Shown here: positions 1 to 7,842 of the stretch, piece after piece | Numbering within the stretch: the stretch's first letter is position 1 | How the letters are laid out: every line of letters begins with the position of its first letter | From: Bacillota bacterium | GTDB taxonomy: Bacteria > Bacillota > Clostridia > Clostridiales > Clostridiaceae | DNA: 34,162 bases | NCBI GenBank assembly: GCA_021781655.1 | Contig: JAJXWJ010000035.1 | Span: 1 to 34,162, forward strand | Direction of reading: 5' to 3' | Notes under the pieces: model-generated | Told to the model about the DNA's origin: nothing | The model's input: the letters and a program-made list of their open reading frames with translations, nothing else | Database searches by the model: none | Made by a program: the position numbers and the translations under genes

Positions 1-133
1 ATTGTTTGATGTTAGCTCATCGCTATTTTATTAAACTTGCCTTAGCAAGCTCAAATGAATTGCTGGTTTACTTATTATTCTTACATCTGTTTAATTTTCA
101 AGGACCATCTTGCTGTCATCTGACAGCCTGTTT
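1..133 (-). other. Leader of an rRNA operon (16S gene begins beyond the left edge)
   Basis: Read on the minus strand, the promoter at 134-162 is followed by a perfect 7-bp hairpin (GCTGTCA/TGACAGC, 112-127), then the stretch GGTCCTTGAAAATTAAACAG (about 85-104), typical of firmicute 16S leaders, and a second small hairpin (GCTTGC/GCAAGT, about 43-56). No mature 16S sequence is present, so the 16S gene should start within a few tens of bases outside the window. No open reading frame here looks real. The assignment is by leader resemblance and promoter quality. Confidence 0.75.
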
Positions 134-162
134 AGTTTATCAAACAAACTCATACTTGTCAA
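134..162 (-). promoter_or_regulatory. SigmaA promoter of the rRNA operon
   Basis: On the minus strand there is TTGACA (157-162), a 17-base spacer and TAAACT (134-139). The upstream DNA (163-190) is A/T-rich and could act as an UP element. The transcript would start near 127, directly at the leader hairpin. A weaker, less certain second promoter may lie further upstream near 215-245. Confidence 0.8.
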
Positions 163-330
163 CTGTTTTTTTAGTTGATTTTAAGTTTGTTTGTCATCAC
201 CTCTCGGCGACAGATAATATAATAACATAAACAATTAACTTGAATTCTTTATAAAATTAATTTTATTAAAATTATATGCAGTTTACTACATATTATTCTA
301 AAATACTTCATTTTTCTTATATTGATACAC

Positions 331-361
331 AAGGATAAGTTTTTGTATAAAACTTATCCTT
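331..361. repeat. Perfect 13-bp inverted repeat in the gap between two RNA operons
   Basis: Arms AAGGATAAGTTTT (331-343) and AAAACTTATCCTT (349-361) flank a 5-base loop. Neither side has a clear T run, so it is not a canonical intrinsic terminator. It lies between the tRNA-Ala terminator and the rRNA promoter. The rest of 231-451 is A/T-rich with no convincing gene. Confidence 0.6.
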
Positions 362-452
362 GATTAACATATTACATGTGAATTCATTAAGGTCAAATCT
401 TTGAACCTATTTATTTTCATTTCTATACAACACAAAATATTTTTTTATGCGC

Positions 453-484
453 AAAAAAAAACAGGTTAAAAAACCTGTTTTTTT
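453..484 (-). terminator. Intrinsic terminator of the 5S-tRNA-tRNA unit
   Basis: An 8-bp stem AACAGGTT/AACCTGTT (460-467 and 472-479) with an AAAA loop is flanked by A runs and T runs on both sides. On the minus strand it directly follows the tRNA-Ala CCA end and is followed by a run of T. By sequence it could work in both directions. Confidence 0.85.
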
Positions 485-559
485 GGTGGAGATAAAGAGA
501 TTCGAACTCTTGACCCCCTGCGTGCAAGGCAGGTGCTCTCCCAGCTGAGCTATACCCCC
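484..559 (-). tRNA. tRNA-Ala (anticodon TGC)
   Basis: A 76-nt cloverleaf with encoded CCA. The acceptor begins GGGGGTA, the D arm contains AGCTCAGCTGGGAGAGC, the anticodon loop is CTTGCAC (TGC) and the T arm contains GTTCGAATC. It is the last gene of the 5S-tRNA-tRNA unit, 3 bases after the tRNA(CAT) and immediately before the terminator. Confidence 0.95.
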
Positions 560-562
560 ATA

Positions 563-639
563 TGGTGGACCTTCAGGGACTCGAACCCCGGACCGACCGG
601 TTATGAGCCGGTTGCTCTAACCAACTGAGCTAAAGATCC
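563..639 (-). tRNA. tRNA with CAT anticodon (probably Ile2, possibly Met)
   Basis: A 77-nt cloverleaf with encoded CCA: acceptor GGATCTT, anticodon loop CTCATAA and T arm GGTTCGAGTCC. A different CAT tRNA at 19098-19174 resembles the usual firmicute elongator tRNA-Met, and 19180-19255 is the initiator. That makes this third CAT tRNA the best candidate for tRNA-Ile2, whose C34 TilS (encoded at 14711-16099) would convert to lysidine. The Ile2 versus Met choice is inference. Confidence 0.9.
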
Positions 640-642
640 AGT

Positions 643-760
643 ACCTGGCAACAACCTACTCTCCCACTAGGCCTCCCCAGCAGTACCATCGGCGCTTTAG
701 AGCTTAACCTTCGTGTTCAAAATGGGAACGGGTGTTTCCTCTAAGCTATAGATACCAGAT
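643..760 (-). rRNA. rrf: 5S ribosomal RNA
   Basis: About 118 nt. The ends pair (ATCTGG with CCAGGT), and the interior holds conserved 5S blocks such as CCCGTTCCCATTTTGAACACG and CGCCGATGGTACTG, each seen on the minus strand. No 23S lies upstream: the next gene is a chemoreceptor-like CDS, and a promoter is found only 36 bases before the 5S. It is therefore an orphan 5S, cotranscribed with the two tRNAs that follow. Confidence 0.93.
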
Positions 761-795
761 AGATAATAACCATAAATAAGCTATTACAGTAAATA

Positions 796-824
796 AGTAT
801 ACTGTAAAAACTATTATATGTCAA
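796..824 (-). promoter_or_regulatory. SigmaA promoter of the 5S-tRNA unit, with inverted repeat over the -10
   Basis: TTGACA (819-824), 17 bases, TATACT (796-801) on the minus strand is almost consensus. An inverted repeat TACAGTA/TACTGTA (785-791 and 800-806) straddles the -10 and could be an operator, or chance in A/T-rich DNA. Confidence 0.85.
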
Positions 825-914
825 TCTATTTTTCACACTATATAATTTTCTATATAAAGTCTATTTTCCCAAAAGATTATACGTAGAGGTTTTTCTTATC
901 CAACCTTACTTATA

Positions 915-1733
915 CTATATCTTTGTTGAATCTATAAGCCCGTTAGACGTTTCTGTTATTTGTTCTATAGTTGCATTCATTTCTTCTGTTGCCGCCGCGT
1001 GATTTTCAGCAATTGAATTAGCCTTATTTACATAAGTCATTATATCATCTATAGATTGTTTCATTTCAGTAAGTAGCTTTAATACCTTTTTTGATGATTC
1101 ACTGCTGTTTTGTGATAAATTCCTCATTTCTTGAGAAACAACAGAAAAACCTTTACCTGCTTCACCAGCTCTAGCTGCTTCTATTGCAGCATTTAATGCT
1201 AACAAATTTGATTGTGACGCTATACTTTGAATAGAACTAATTATTACATCAGTCTCATTAATTTTATTTTTTGTATTATTAGCAAATAGTACAATATCAT
1301 TTATTACGGTTGATAAATCTTGAGAACCCTTTGCTATTTCTTGAATCGCACTGCTTGTATTATTAATAGATAAAATCAATTCTTTTGCCATATCCTCAGC
1401 GTGTGATTTATTTTCCAAACTTTTTGCCACACCAATTGCACCAATTACTTGACCATTTGAATTCATTAAAGGATAAGCAATAGCCATAAACTCGATTCCA
1501 TAAGCTTCCTTAGGCACAACAGCAGAAAGCGTCTTATTTGCTTCCATAGCTAAAAATAGAGGATTGTCTTTTGGAATTATATCACCCTCTTTAAAATCTA
1601 TAGGAACTTTGTTATTTATATAAGATATAATACATTTTTCTCTGTCAGTAATGCATGTTGATATATCTTCATGAATTAGACCACCTAAAATTGGCAATAC
1701 ATCTTTAAATGAATTTATTATGTTGCTTTCCAT
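915..1733 (-). CDS. Soluble methyl-accepting chemotaxis-type signalling protein
   Basis: A 272-residue cytoplasmic receptor-like protein. Residues 1 to about 105 form a small sensor region of unidentified ligand, with a PAS/Cache-like end ([20 protein letters not shown]). Residues about 110-272 are a short MCP signalling coiled coil. The highly conserved hairpin tip ([20 protein letters not shown], about 177-196) is the part that contacts CheA and CheW. There is no transmembrane segment, so it should act in the cytoplasm. The signalling domain is shorter than in classical MCPs, as in many clostridial one-sensor soluble receptors. The ATG has a strong AAAGGAGG site and a good promoter lies at 1804-1832. 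It is a single-gene unit by spacing. The signal sensed is unknown. Confidence 0.88.
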   Translation of the reverse strand: MESNIINSFKDVLPILGGLIHEDISTCITDREKCIISYINNKVPIDFKEGDIIPKDNPLFLAMEANKTLSAVVPKEAYGIEFMAIAYPLMNSNGQVIGAIGVAKSLENKSHAEDMAKELILSINNTSSAIQEIAKGSQDLSTVINDIVLFANNTKNKINETDVIISSIQSIASQSNLLALNAAIEAARAGEAGKGFSVVSQEMRNLSQNSSESSKKVLKLLTEMKQSIDDIMTYVNKANSIAENHAAATEEMNATIEQITETSNGLIDSTKI

Positions 1734-1803
1734 ATATCTTCCTCCTTTGAACTGTATATCTTATACCAAAAATCCTAATTAATTTCTAGCATTAGCCTTT
1801 TTA

Positions 1804-1832
1804 ATTTTATCAAACAACAATTAAAAGGTCAA
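1804..1832 (-). promoter_or_regulatory. SigmaA promoter of the chemoreceptor gene
   Basis: TTGACC (1827-1832), 17 bases, TAAAAT (1804-1809) on the minus strand. It gives a leader of about 65 bases before the ATG at 1733. Confidence 0.7.
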
Positions 1833-1910
1833 TAATAATCTGAACTTTCAGTAAATTTCAACTCAGAGGTTGTCGCAATCTTTTTTCATTTGCTGCAGCC
1901 CCTATAAAAT

Positions 1911-3296
1911 TTAATTTTCTGTTATTGAATTCACAAGTTCTTTAAATCTATTACCTCTAACTTCAAAATTCAAAAACATATCAAAACTTGCACATGCTGG
2001 AGAAAGAGTTACTATATCACCTTTAACTGCTATTTGTTCAGCTTTTTTAACAGCTTCTTCAATATTATTTACTACATATATAGGTATCTCTATTTTTTTA
2101 TTTGCCATAACTTCATCAAATACCTTTTTTATTTTTTCTTTTGTAGCCCCAAATAAAATTAAACTTTTAATACTATCGTAACCTTTTTCAGCTAAAGGCT
2201 CAAATGGTATGAGTTTATCATATCCACCTGCTATTAAAATTACTTTTTCATCAAATGCACTTAAACTAGCTAAGGTTCTAGTTGGACTTGATGCTATTGA
2301 ATCATTATAATAATTTACACCATTTACTTCTTTAATAAATTCTGCTCTATGTTCAACTCCCTTAAAGCTTTTAGCAACTATCCTCATGCTTTCAATACTA
2401 GCATCGTCTACTGTAGCACAAAATGCAGCCAAATAATTTTCTACATTGTGCATCCCTTTTATTATAATTTCGTCCTTTTTACAAACATAATTATCCCTTA
2501 CATATAGATTACCTTCAGAATAATATGCTCCTTTTTTAACTTTTTCTTTAGTGCTAAATTCTAACACTTTACCCTTAACTTCATTTTTCATAGCTGCAGT
2601 AATTTTATTATCTTTGTTTAATATAGTTATTCCATCTTGCATTTGAAATTTAAAAATATTTTTTTTCGCTTCAATATATTCTTCCATTCCTTTATGCATA
2701 TCTAAGTGGTTTGGACTTAAATTTGTAATTACTGAAATGTCGGGAGATACATTCATGGTCATTAATTGAAAACTAGACAGTTCTAATACGACTCTATCTT
2801 CATCTTTTATCTCCTCTATTTTAGTAAATAAAGGTGTTCCTATATTACCACCTACCCATGTTTTATATCCCTCTTGTTTTAAAATATTGTATATTAGAGA
2901 TGTAGTAGTAGTTTTACCATCGCTACCCGTTACTCCTATTATTTTTCCGTTGCAATATTTTACAAACTCCTCCATTTCGGATGTTATATATGCTCCTTCA
3001 TTTTTAGCTTCAACAAATTCTTTTATATCAATCCTCATTGAAGGGGTCTTAAATATAACTTCAAAACCCTTTAAGTTTTCTAGATAATTATCACCTAATT
3101 CCAAATCCACACCCATATTTTCAAGTTCAATTGCTAAATCTTTGATATCTTCTTTATTTTTTTTATCAAAAGCGGTAACCTTTGCACCTAATTTGACCAA
3201 AAAATATATTAACGGTCTGTTACTTATACCTATTCCGACTACTGCTGTTTTTTTATTTTTTATATAATTCTTAAATTCTCCAAAATTTTTATTCAT
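1911..3296 (-). CDS. murD: UDP-N-acetylmuramoyl-L-alanine--D-glutamate ligase
   Basis: Adds D-glutamate to UDP-MurNAc-L-Ala with ATP, a cytoplasmic step of peptidoglycan precursor synthesis. At 461 residues it has the usual family length. Residues 16-25 ([10 protein letters not shown]) begin the N-terminal Rossmann-like UDP-binding domain. The ATP-binding P-loop of Mur ligases is [12 protein letters not shown] (121-132), followed by the SSFQL and [10 protein letters not shown] segments of the central domain. The C-terminal ligase domain contains [16 protein letters not shown] and GGYDK. The ATG is preceded by AGGAGG at 6 bases. It stands alone rather than in a dcw cluster; its likely promoter is at 3418-3446, next to the Spo0A-box-like cluster. 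Confidence 0.95.
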   Translation of the reverse strand: MNKNFGEFKNYIKNKKTAVVGIGISNRPLIYFLVKLGAKVTAFDKKNKEDIKDLAIELENMGVDLELGDNYLENLKGFEVIFKTPSMRIDIKEFVEAKNEGAYITSEMEEFVKYCNGKIIGVTGSDGKTTTTSLIYNILKQEGYKTWVGGNIGTPLFTKIEEIKDEDRVVLELSSFQLMTMNVSPDISVITNLSPNHLDMHKGMEEYIEAKKNIFKFQMQDGITILNKDNKITAAMKNEVKGKVLEFSTKEKVKKGAYYSEGNLYVRDNYVCKKDEIIIKGMHNVENYLAAFCATVDDASIESMRIVAKSFKGVEHRAEFIKEVNGVNYYNDSIASSPTRTLASLSAFDEKVILIAGGYDKLIPFEPLAEKGYDSIKSLILFGATKEKIKKVFDEVMANKKIEIPIYVVNNIEEAVKKAEQIAVKGDIVTLSPACASFDMFLNFEVRGNRFKELVNSITEN

Positions 3297-3417
3297 TTTT
3301 CCCTCCTAATGTTACATTATTTTATTATATAGCTTATAAAAACAAGTAAATACTTACATGTTTCTTGAAAAATAATGCAATGAAATTAATTTTAATTTTC
3401 AATATAATTAAAAAATA

Positions 3418-3446
3418 ATTATAAATCAATTTCCTATTTTATACAA
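3418..3446 (-). promoter_or_regulatory. Leftward promoter toward murD
   Basis: On the minus strand, TTGTAT (3441-3446), 17 bases, TATAAT (3418-3423). The leader to murD would be about 115 bases and includes an imperfect hairpin at about 3340-3363 (AAACA.GTAA/TTAC.TGTTT). The weak -35 and the 0A-like boxes just upstream suggest possible activation by Spo0A; this is inference. Weaker -10-like sequences nearer murD also exist. Confidence 0.55.
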
Positions 3447-3453
3447 TTCGGCA

Positions 3454-3488
3454 GTTCGACAATAATATATTGTCGATATTTGTCGTAA
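3454..3488. promoter_or_regulatory. Cluster of three Spo0A-box-like sites between divergent promoters
   Basis: Compared with the known Spo0A box TTTGTCRAA: minus strand ATTGTCGAA (3455-3463), plus strand ATTGTCGAT (3469-3477) and plus strand TTTGTCGTA (3479-3487). The two plus-strand sites are exactly 10 bp apart, one helical turn, as in known tandem 0A boxes. The first two also form a perfect inverted repeat CGACAATA/TATTGTCG (3457-3475). The cluster is about 10 bp upstream of the leftward -35 and about 42 bp upstream of the rightward -35. Binding is inferred from sequence only. Confidence 0.55.
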
Positions 3489-3528
3489 TTTTTAGAATAG
3501 AAAAGCTTGAAAAATATTTTTGTAGGTA

Positions 3529-3558
3529 TTGCATATTTATTCTCACATATGCTATAAT
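3529..3558 (+). promoter_or_regulatory. Rightward promoter of the candidate sRNA
   Basis: TTGCAT (3529-3534), 18 bases, TATAAT (3553-3558) on the plus strand. The start should be near 3564-3566. It is the only convincing plus-strand promoter in the window that leads to a matching terminator. Confidence 0.65.
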
Positions 3559-3564
3559 AATGTT

Positions 3565-3672
3565 GTGCCGTAAGGAAACATTAATATAATTCCCCAAATT
3601 TTAATTGAACATATAACATATCCCCATGATTAAACCCTATTTTTGCCGAACACCGTGTTCGGCATTTTTTTT
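3565..3672 (+). ncRNA. Candidate small RNA of about 108 nt between murD and glyS
   Basis: A near-consensus promoter, an A/U-rich body without a plausible ORF and ribosome site, and a strong terminator bound this unit. The 5' part holds a small stem capped by GTAA (CC-GTAA-GG, 3568-3575). The largely unstructured middle carries three C-rich motifs, TTCCCC (3590-3595), TCCCC (3621-3625) and ACCC (3634-3637). Such motifs pair with G-rich ribosome binding sites in known firmicute sRNAs such as RsaE/RoxS. I do not recognise the RNA as a named family; similarity to RsaE is only in motif type. It runs against the direction of both flanking genes, so it is not simply a leader or 3' UTR. Confidence 0.6.
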
Positions 3673-3677
3673 ATTTT
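3644..3677 (+). terminator. Terminator of the candidate sRNA
   Basis: TGCCGAACAC (3644-3653) pairs with GTGTTCGGCA (3655-3664), at least 8 bp around a short loop, followed by eight T (3665-3672). The minus-strand exit side reads AAAAATAGGG, so the terminator acts for the plus strand only. That is strong support for a rightward transcript. Confidence 0.85.
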
Positions 3678-3693
3678 CTAAGTAATACAGACT

Positions 3694-3732
3694 ATTAGAT
3701 GTAACATATACATTAAAAATATTACATCTAAT
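3694..3732. repeat. 11-bp inverted repeat downstream of glyS
   Basis: Perfect arms ATTAGATGTAA (3694-3704) and TTACATCTAAT (3722-3732) with a 17-base loop lie 20 bases past the glyS stop. There is no T run on the minus-strand exit side, so it may stabilise the glyS mRNA end rather than terminate it. Confidence 0.5.
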
Positions 3733-3751
3733 TAGCTTGCACCTTAGTAAT

Positions 3752-5143
3752 TTAAAAAATCAGTTTATTCTCTAAAAAGTTCTCTAATTCATCAATTTTT
3801 ATTCTTACTTGATCCATTGTATCTCTATCTCTTATAGTTACAGTATCATCTTCTAATGTATCAAAATCAACAGTAATGCAATATGGAGTTCCAATTTCAT
3901 CTTCTCTTCTATATCTCTTTCCTATACTTCCAGCTTCGTCGTAATCGATGTTAAATTTCTTACTTAAACTATCGAAAACCTGTAAAGCTTTATCTGATAA
4001 TTTCTTGCTAAGCGGAAGAATTGCAGCTTTGAAAGGAGCTAGTGCCGGATGTAAATGAAGAACAGTTCTAACATCTCCACCTTCTAATTGTTCTTCGTCA
4101 TATGCATCAACTAGAAATGCCAAAGTCACTCTATCCGCTCCAAGAGATGGCTCTATAACATATGGTACATATTTTTCGTTTGTTACTGGATCTAAATATG
4201 TTAAATCCTCACCAGAATGTTCCATATGTTTCTTTAAGTCATAATCTGTTCTATCAGCTATGCCCCAAAGTTCTCCCCATCCAAAAGGAAATCTGTATTC
4301 TAGGTCTGAAGTTGCTTTGCTGTAAAAAACTAGTTCTTCTTTAGAATGATCCCTCATTCTAATTGATTCTTTTGTAATTCCTAAACCTAATAAAAAATTC
4401 AAGCAATAATCTTTCCAATAATTAAACCATTCTAAATCTGTTCCTGGCTTACAAAAAAACTCTAATTCCATCTGCTCAAATTCTCTTATTCTAAAAATAA
4501 AATTTCCAGGTGTTATTTCATTTCTAAAAGCTTTACCTATTTGACCTATTCCAAATGGTACTTTTTTTCTAGAAGTTCTTTGAACATTTTTAAAATTAAC
4601 AAATATACCCTGTGCAGTCTCAGGTCTCAAGTAAATTTCAGCTTTAGCATCTTCTGTTACACCTTGGTAAGTTTTGTACATCAAATTAAATTTTCTAATA
4701 TCCGTAAAATTAGTTTTGCCACACTTTGGACATGCAATTCCATTTTTATCAATATACTCTTTTAATTGTTCATTGGTAAATCCATCCGCACTTGCTACTT
4801 CTACACCATTATGAGACATATGCTCTTCAACAAGCTTATCTGCTCTAAAACGAGATTTACATTCCTTACAATCCATTAGCGGATCTGAAAAACCTCCAAC
4901 ATGACCAGAAGCTACCCAAACTTCTCTATTCATTAGTATAGCACAATCAAGTCCAACATTATAAGGATTACCTTGAACAAATTTTGACCACCATGCTCTT
5001 TTTATATTGTTTTTAAGTTCTACGCCTAAAGGACCATAATCCCAAGAGTTAGCAAGACCTCCATATATATCTGATCCCGGAAATACAAAGCCTCTGTTTT
5101 TTGCTAATCCAACTATTTTGTCCATTGTTTTTTCAATAGCCAT
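3752..5143 (-). CDS. glyS: Glycyl-tRNA synthetase, class II dimeric type
   Basis: Charges tRNA-Gly in the cytoplasm. At 463 residues it is the single-chain homodimeric form, not the two-gene alpha2beta2 form. The N-terminus has [18 protein letters not shown], typical of this type. Two Cys pairs (CKEC near 87 and CPKC near 138) suggest a zinc-binding insertion. Class II motif 2 is [25 protein letters not shown], here in shorter pieces FRNEITPG and REFEQME, and motif 3 is [14 protein letters not shown]. The C-terminal anticodon-binding domain starts near 365 ([11 protein letters not shown]). The ATG follows AGGAGG closely. Expression should be controlled by the glycine T-box directly upstream (5170-5346), with tRNA-Asn ahead of that on probably the same transcript. 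Confidence 0.96.
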   Translation of the reverse strand: MAIEKTMDKIVGLAKNRGFVFPGSDIYGGLANSWDYGPLGVELKNNIKRAWWSKFVQGNPYNVGLDCAILMNREVWVASGHVGGFSDPLMDCKECKSRFRADKLVEEHMSHNGVEVASADGFTNEQLKEYIDKNGIACPKCGKTNFTDIRKFNLMYKTYQGVTEDAKAEIYLRPETAQGIFVNFKNVQRTSRKKVPFGIGQIGKAFRNEITPGNFIFRIREFEQMELEFFCKPGTDLEWFNYWKDYCLNFLLGLGITKESIRMRDHSKEELVFYSKATSDLEYRFPFGWGELWGIADRTDYDLKKHMEHSGEDLTYLDPVTNEKYVPYVIEPSLGADRVTLAFLVDAYDEEQLEGGDVRTVLHLHPALAPFKAAILPLSKKLSDKALQVFDSLSKKFNIDYDEAGSIGKRYRREDEIGTPYCITVDFDTLEDDTVTIRDRDTMDQVRIKIDELENFLENKLIF

Positions 5144-5169
5144 TATTATTACCTCCTAAAAATAAATAT

Positions 5170-5238
5170 AAAAAAAGACTAATACCTCTAAGGGACGAAA
5201 GCTATACTTCCGCGGTTCCACCCTTATTGGCATCAGCC
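5170..5238 (-). terminator. Conditional terminator of the glyS T-box
   Basis: GGCTGATGCCAATAAGGG (5221-5238) can pair with CCCTTAGAGGTATTAGTC (5177-5194), 16 of 18 positions, followed by seven T (5170-5176) in the minus direction. This excludes the antiterminator, because both use the AAGGG and CCCTT segments. Confidence 0.85.
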
Positions 5239-5346
5239 CTACTTTTTAAAGTATTACACTCAAAAGCTCCATTCACATCAAAATTATAGTTACTTCCACC
5301 AAACCGTAACCTCTCTAAAAAAAATTTTAATGTTACTTTTCTTTAT
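5170..5346 (-). promoter_or_regulatory. T-box leader (glycine) of glyS
   Basis: The signature T-box AGGGTGGAACCGCGG is at 5211-5225 on the minus strand. Its UGGA matches the UCCA end expected of tRNA-Gly (discriminator U). A compact Stem I is formed by CATTAAAATT and AATTTTGATG, capped by GGTTAC/GTAAC. The AGTA...GAA pair looks like the usual loop E, followed by GGA, a glycine codon and the likely specifier. Antiterminator pairing is AAGGG/CCCTT plus CGGAAG/CTTTCG around the T-box bulge. Uncharged tRNA-Gly would favour read-through into glyS. Confidence 0.92.
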
Positions 5347-5380
5347 CACAGTGTAGTTTATTCATAACAAAAAATAAAAA

Positions 5381-5455
5381 TGGCTCCGCGAAAAGGATTC
5401 GAACCTTCAACCTATCGGTTAACAGCCGAGTGCTCCACCATTGAGCTATCGCGGA
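5381..5455 (-). tRNA. tRNA-Asn (anticodon GTT)
   Basis: A 75-nt cloverleaf with encoded CCA: acceptor TCCGCGA, anticodon loop CTGTTAA and T arm GGTTCGAATCC. It lies only 35 bases ahead of the glyS T-box with no terminator between, so the tRNA is probably processed from the 5' end of the glyS transcript. Confidence 0.96.
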
Positions 5456-5470
5456 ACGATTACATATACT

Positions 5471-5498
5471 ATTATATCAATTTTTTTTCCTTTTGCAA
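5471..5498 (-). promoter_or_regulatory. SigmaA promoter of tRNA-Asn and probably glyS
   Basis: TTGCAA (5493-5498), 16 bases, TATAAT (5471-5476) on the minus strand, with the tRNA 5' end 16 bases past the -10. I see no better promoter between tRNA-Asn and the T-box. Confidence 0.7.
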
Positions 5499-5515
5499 TA
5501 GTTAATTTTATTTTT

Positions 5516-6100
5516 TTAATAATTTTCTGTAAAAATTTCAAAATAACTTTTTGGATATAAGCATGCGGGGCATGCCTCTGGAGCCGATGCCCCTATATAA
5601 ATATATCCACAGTTATTGCATTTCCATAAGGTTTCTTTATCTTTTGAAAACACTTTATTAGCTTCCATATTCGCAAGTAATTTTCTAAATCTCGTTTCAT
5701 GTCTCTTTTCAACTTCAGCAATTGTACTAAATGCTGATGCTACTGCTTTAAAGCCTTCTCCCTGGGCTTCATTTCCAAAGGCAGGATACAAATCAGACCA
5801 TTCTTCATTTTCACCAATAGCCGCTGATAATAGATTACCTTTAGTATCCCTTATAGCCACTGGATATTCTCCTGTAATTTCAATTTGATCCCCATTAGTA
5901 TCCTCTTTTAATAAATCAAAAAATCTTTTTGCATGTGCTCTTTCATTTTCTGCCGTTTCATAAAAAACATTAGAAATTTGAACATATCCTTCTTCTCTAG
6001 CAATTGCTCCATAAAAAGTATACCTATTCCTAGCTTGAGATTCACCAGCAAAAGATTTTAATAGATTTTCAGCTGTTTTTGTTCCTTTCAAATTTGCCAT
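5516..6100 (-). CDS. rbr: Rubrerythrin
   Basis: A cytoplasmic non-haem iron protein that reduces hydrogen peroxide in anaerobes, taking electrons through rubredoxin-like partners. At 194 residues it has the usual length. Residues 1 to about 145 are the ferritin-like diiron domain with Glu20 and the pair ENERAH (51-56) and EVEKRH (129-134). Residues 158-194 are the rubredoxin-type FeS4 domain with CNNC (161-164) and CPAC (177-180). The ribosome site is AGAGGTG. It is monocistronic by spacing. The tRNA-Asn promoter begins directly after its stop, and no hairpin terminator is visible. Confidence 0.96.
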   Translation of the reverse strand: MANLKGTKTAENLLKSFAGESQARNRYTFYGAIAREEGYVQISNVFYETAENERAHAKRFFDLLKEDTNGDQIEITGEYPVAIRDTKGNLLSAAIGENEEWSDLYPAFGNEAQGEGFKAVASAFSTIAEVEKRHETRFRKLLANMEANKVFSKDKETLWKCNNCGYIYIGASAPEACPACLYPKSYFEIFTENY

Positions 6101-6164
6101 TTTAATTTCACACCTCTTCCTTTATCAATATAATTATATATTTGTAAAACTTAATATAATTATG

Positions 6165-6206
6165 CAAAAAAAATAAAGAGTTTATTTATAAACTCTTTAT
6201 TTTTTA
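6165..6206 (-). terminator. Terminator of the greA-lysS operon
   Basis: A 14-bp inverted repeat AAATAAAGAGTTTA/TAAACTCTTTATTT (6171-6184 and 6189-6202) lies 27 bases after the lysS stop, with a run of T on the minus exit side (A run at 6165-6171) and T on the plus side too. Confidence 0.8.
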
Positions 6207-6232
6207 ATTTTAATAAAAGAAGTAAAGTATAA

Positions 6233-7771
6233 CTAGTTTAATGGTTTCATTGTTGGGAATAATAGTACATCCCTTATAGAATAAGCATCTGTTAAGAACA
6301 TAATTAATCTGTCTATACCTATTCCAAGTCCGCCTGTGGGAGGCATTCCTATTTCTAATGAATTAATAAAATCATCATCCATCATATAAGCCTCATCGTC
6401 TCCAAGTTCTCTTTCCTTAAGCTGTTGCAAAAATCTTTCCTTTTGAACTATCGGATCATTAAGCTCTGAGTATGCATTACAAACTTCTCTTCCAAAAACA
6501 AAACCTTCAAATCTTTCTGTAAAAGCTTCATTTCCTCTCTTCTTCTTTGTTAGTGGAGAAATTTCAACTGGATAATCATAAATAAAGGTAGGTTGTATCA
6601 ACTTATCTTCTCCAAATGCTTCAAAGAATAGGTTTAATATCTCTCCTTTTGTGTAATCTTCAAGCTTTTTCTTTAATTCAATATTTTTCTCTTTTGCAAC
6701 AATTCGTGCTTCTTCATCAGAATTTATTTCATTGAAGTCAACGCCTGAATATTCCTTAACTGCATCCACCATTGTAACTCTTCTCCAAGGTGGCGCAAAA
6801 TCTATTTCTGTTCCTTGATATGAAACTTTAGTTGTACCTAAAACTTTTTCACAAACATATGCAACTAAGTTTTCTGTTATCTCCATCATATCATTATAGT
6901 CTGCATAAGCTTCATATAGCTCAATTACTGTAAATTCTGGATTATGCCTAACATCCATACCTTCATTTCTAAAGTTTCTGCCAATTTCATATACCTTTTC
7001 AAAACCACCAACTATTAATCTTTTTAAATATAATTCTGTAGCTATTCTTAAGTACATATCTATGTTCAAAGAATTATGGTGAGTTGTAAAAGGCTTTGCA
7101 GCAGCTCCCCCAGCTATTGGAGAAAGTATTGGAGTTTCAACTTCTAAATAATCTTTATTATCAAGGAATTCTCTAATAGCCTTTATTATTGCCGTTCTTT
7201 TAAAAAATGTGTCTCTAACTTCTGGATTAATTATTAAATCCACATATCTTTGTCTATATCTTAAATCTGGATCCTTTAATCCATGAAACTTTTCTGGAAG
7301 TGGCTTTAATGATTTAGTTAAAAGTTCAAAGTCGGTTATATGAATACTAACTTCCCCTGTTTTAGTTTTAAACACTTTTCCAGTAATAGCAACAAAGTCT
7401 CCGATATCAAAAGTTTTATAAAACTTTAATTTTTCTTCTCCTACATCATCAATCTTTATATATAGCTGAATTTTACCATATCTATCATGAATATCTGAAA
7501 ACCCAGCTTTTCCGTGAACCCTTTTAGACATTAGCCTTCCAGCTACTGTTACTGTCTTTTCTTCTAATTCATCATAATTTTCTTTTATTTCTTTAGATGT
7601 ATGAGTTCTATTTACCTTATATACATCAAAAGGGTCTCTTCCTTCTGCTTGTAAATCCGATAGTTTCTGTCTTCTTTCCCTAACAAGGACATTAAATTCT
7701 TCCTCTGCTTTTGCTTCCATTTTTAAAGCCTTAATTTCTTCCTTTGTTAACTGCTTTTCTTCGTTAGACAT
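6233..7771 (-). CDS. lysS: Lysyl-tRNA synthetase, class II
   Basis: Charges tRNA-Lys in the cytoplasm. At 512 residues it is slightly longer than typical because of a charged N-terminal tail (residues 1 to about 35). An OB-fold anticodon-binding domain spans about 70-165 ([18 protein letters not shown]). The class II core carries motif 2 ([15 protein letters not shown]) and motif 3 ([14 protein letters not shown]) near the C-terminus. The start is ATG after GGGAGGG. It is second in the operon, 71 bases after greA, with no promoter visible in the gap. The same greA-lysS pairing occurs in other clostridia. Confidence 0.97.
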   Translation of the reverse strand: MSNEEKQLTKEEIKALKMEAKAEEEFNVLVRERRQKLSDLQAEGRDPFDVYKVNRTHTSKEIKENYDELEEKTVTVAGRLMSKRVHGKAGFSDIHDRYGKIQLYIKIDDVGEEKLKFYKTFDIGDFVAITGKVFKTKTGEVSIHITDFELLTKSLKPLPEKFHGLKDPDLRYRQRYVDLIINPEVRDTFFKRTAIIKAIREFLDNKDYLEVETPILSPIAGGAAAKPFTTHHNSLNIDMYLRIATELYLKRLIVGGFEKVYEIGRNFRNEGMDVRHNPEFTVIELYEAYADYNDMMEITENLVAYVCEKVLGTTKVSYQGTEIDFAPPWRRVTMVDAVKEYSGVDFNEINSDEEARIVAKEKNIELKKKLEDYTKGEILNLFFEAFGEDKLIQPTFIYDYPVEISPLTKKKRGNEAFTERFEGFVFGREVCNAYSELNDPIVQKERFLQQLKERELGDDEAYMMDDDFINSLEIGMPPTGGLGIGIDRLIMFLTDAYSIRDVLLFPTMKPLN

Positions 7772-7842
7772 TTATTACCCTCCCGTATTTTCATAATACT
7801 GAAAAGTTATCACCATAATTAACTACAAAACTCTTTCCAATA

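Noticed and set aside
6-230. Plus-strand open frame of 74 codons at the left edge
   Set aside because: It lies across the promoter and leader of an rRNA operon on the other strand and has no ribosome site.
323-352. Possible rightward promoter (TTGATA, 18 bases, TATAAA)
   Set aside because: It overlaps the 331-361 hairpin and leads to no gene or terminator suited to the plus strand.
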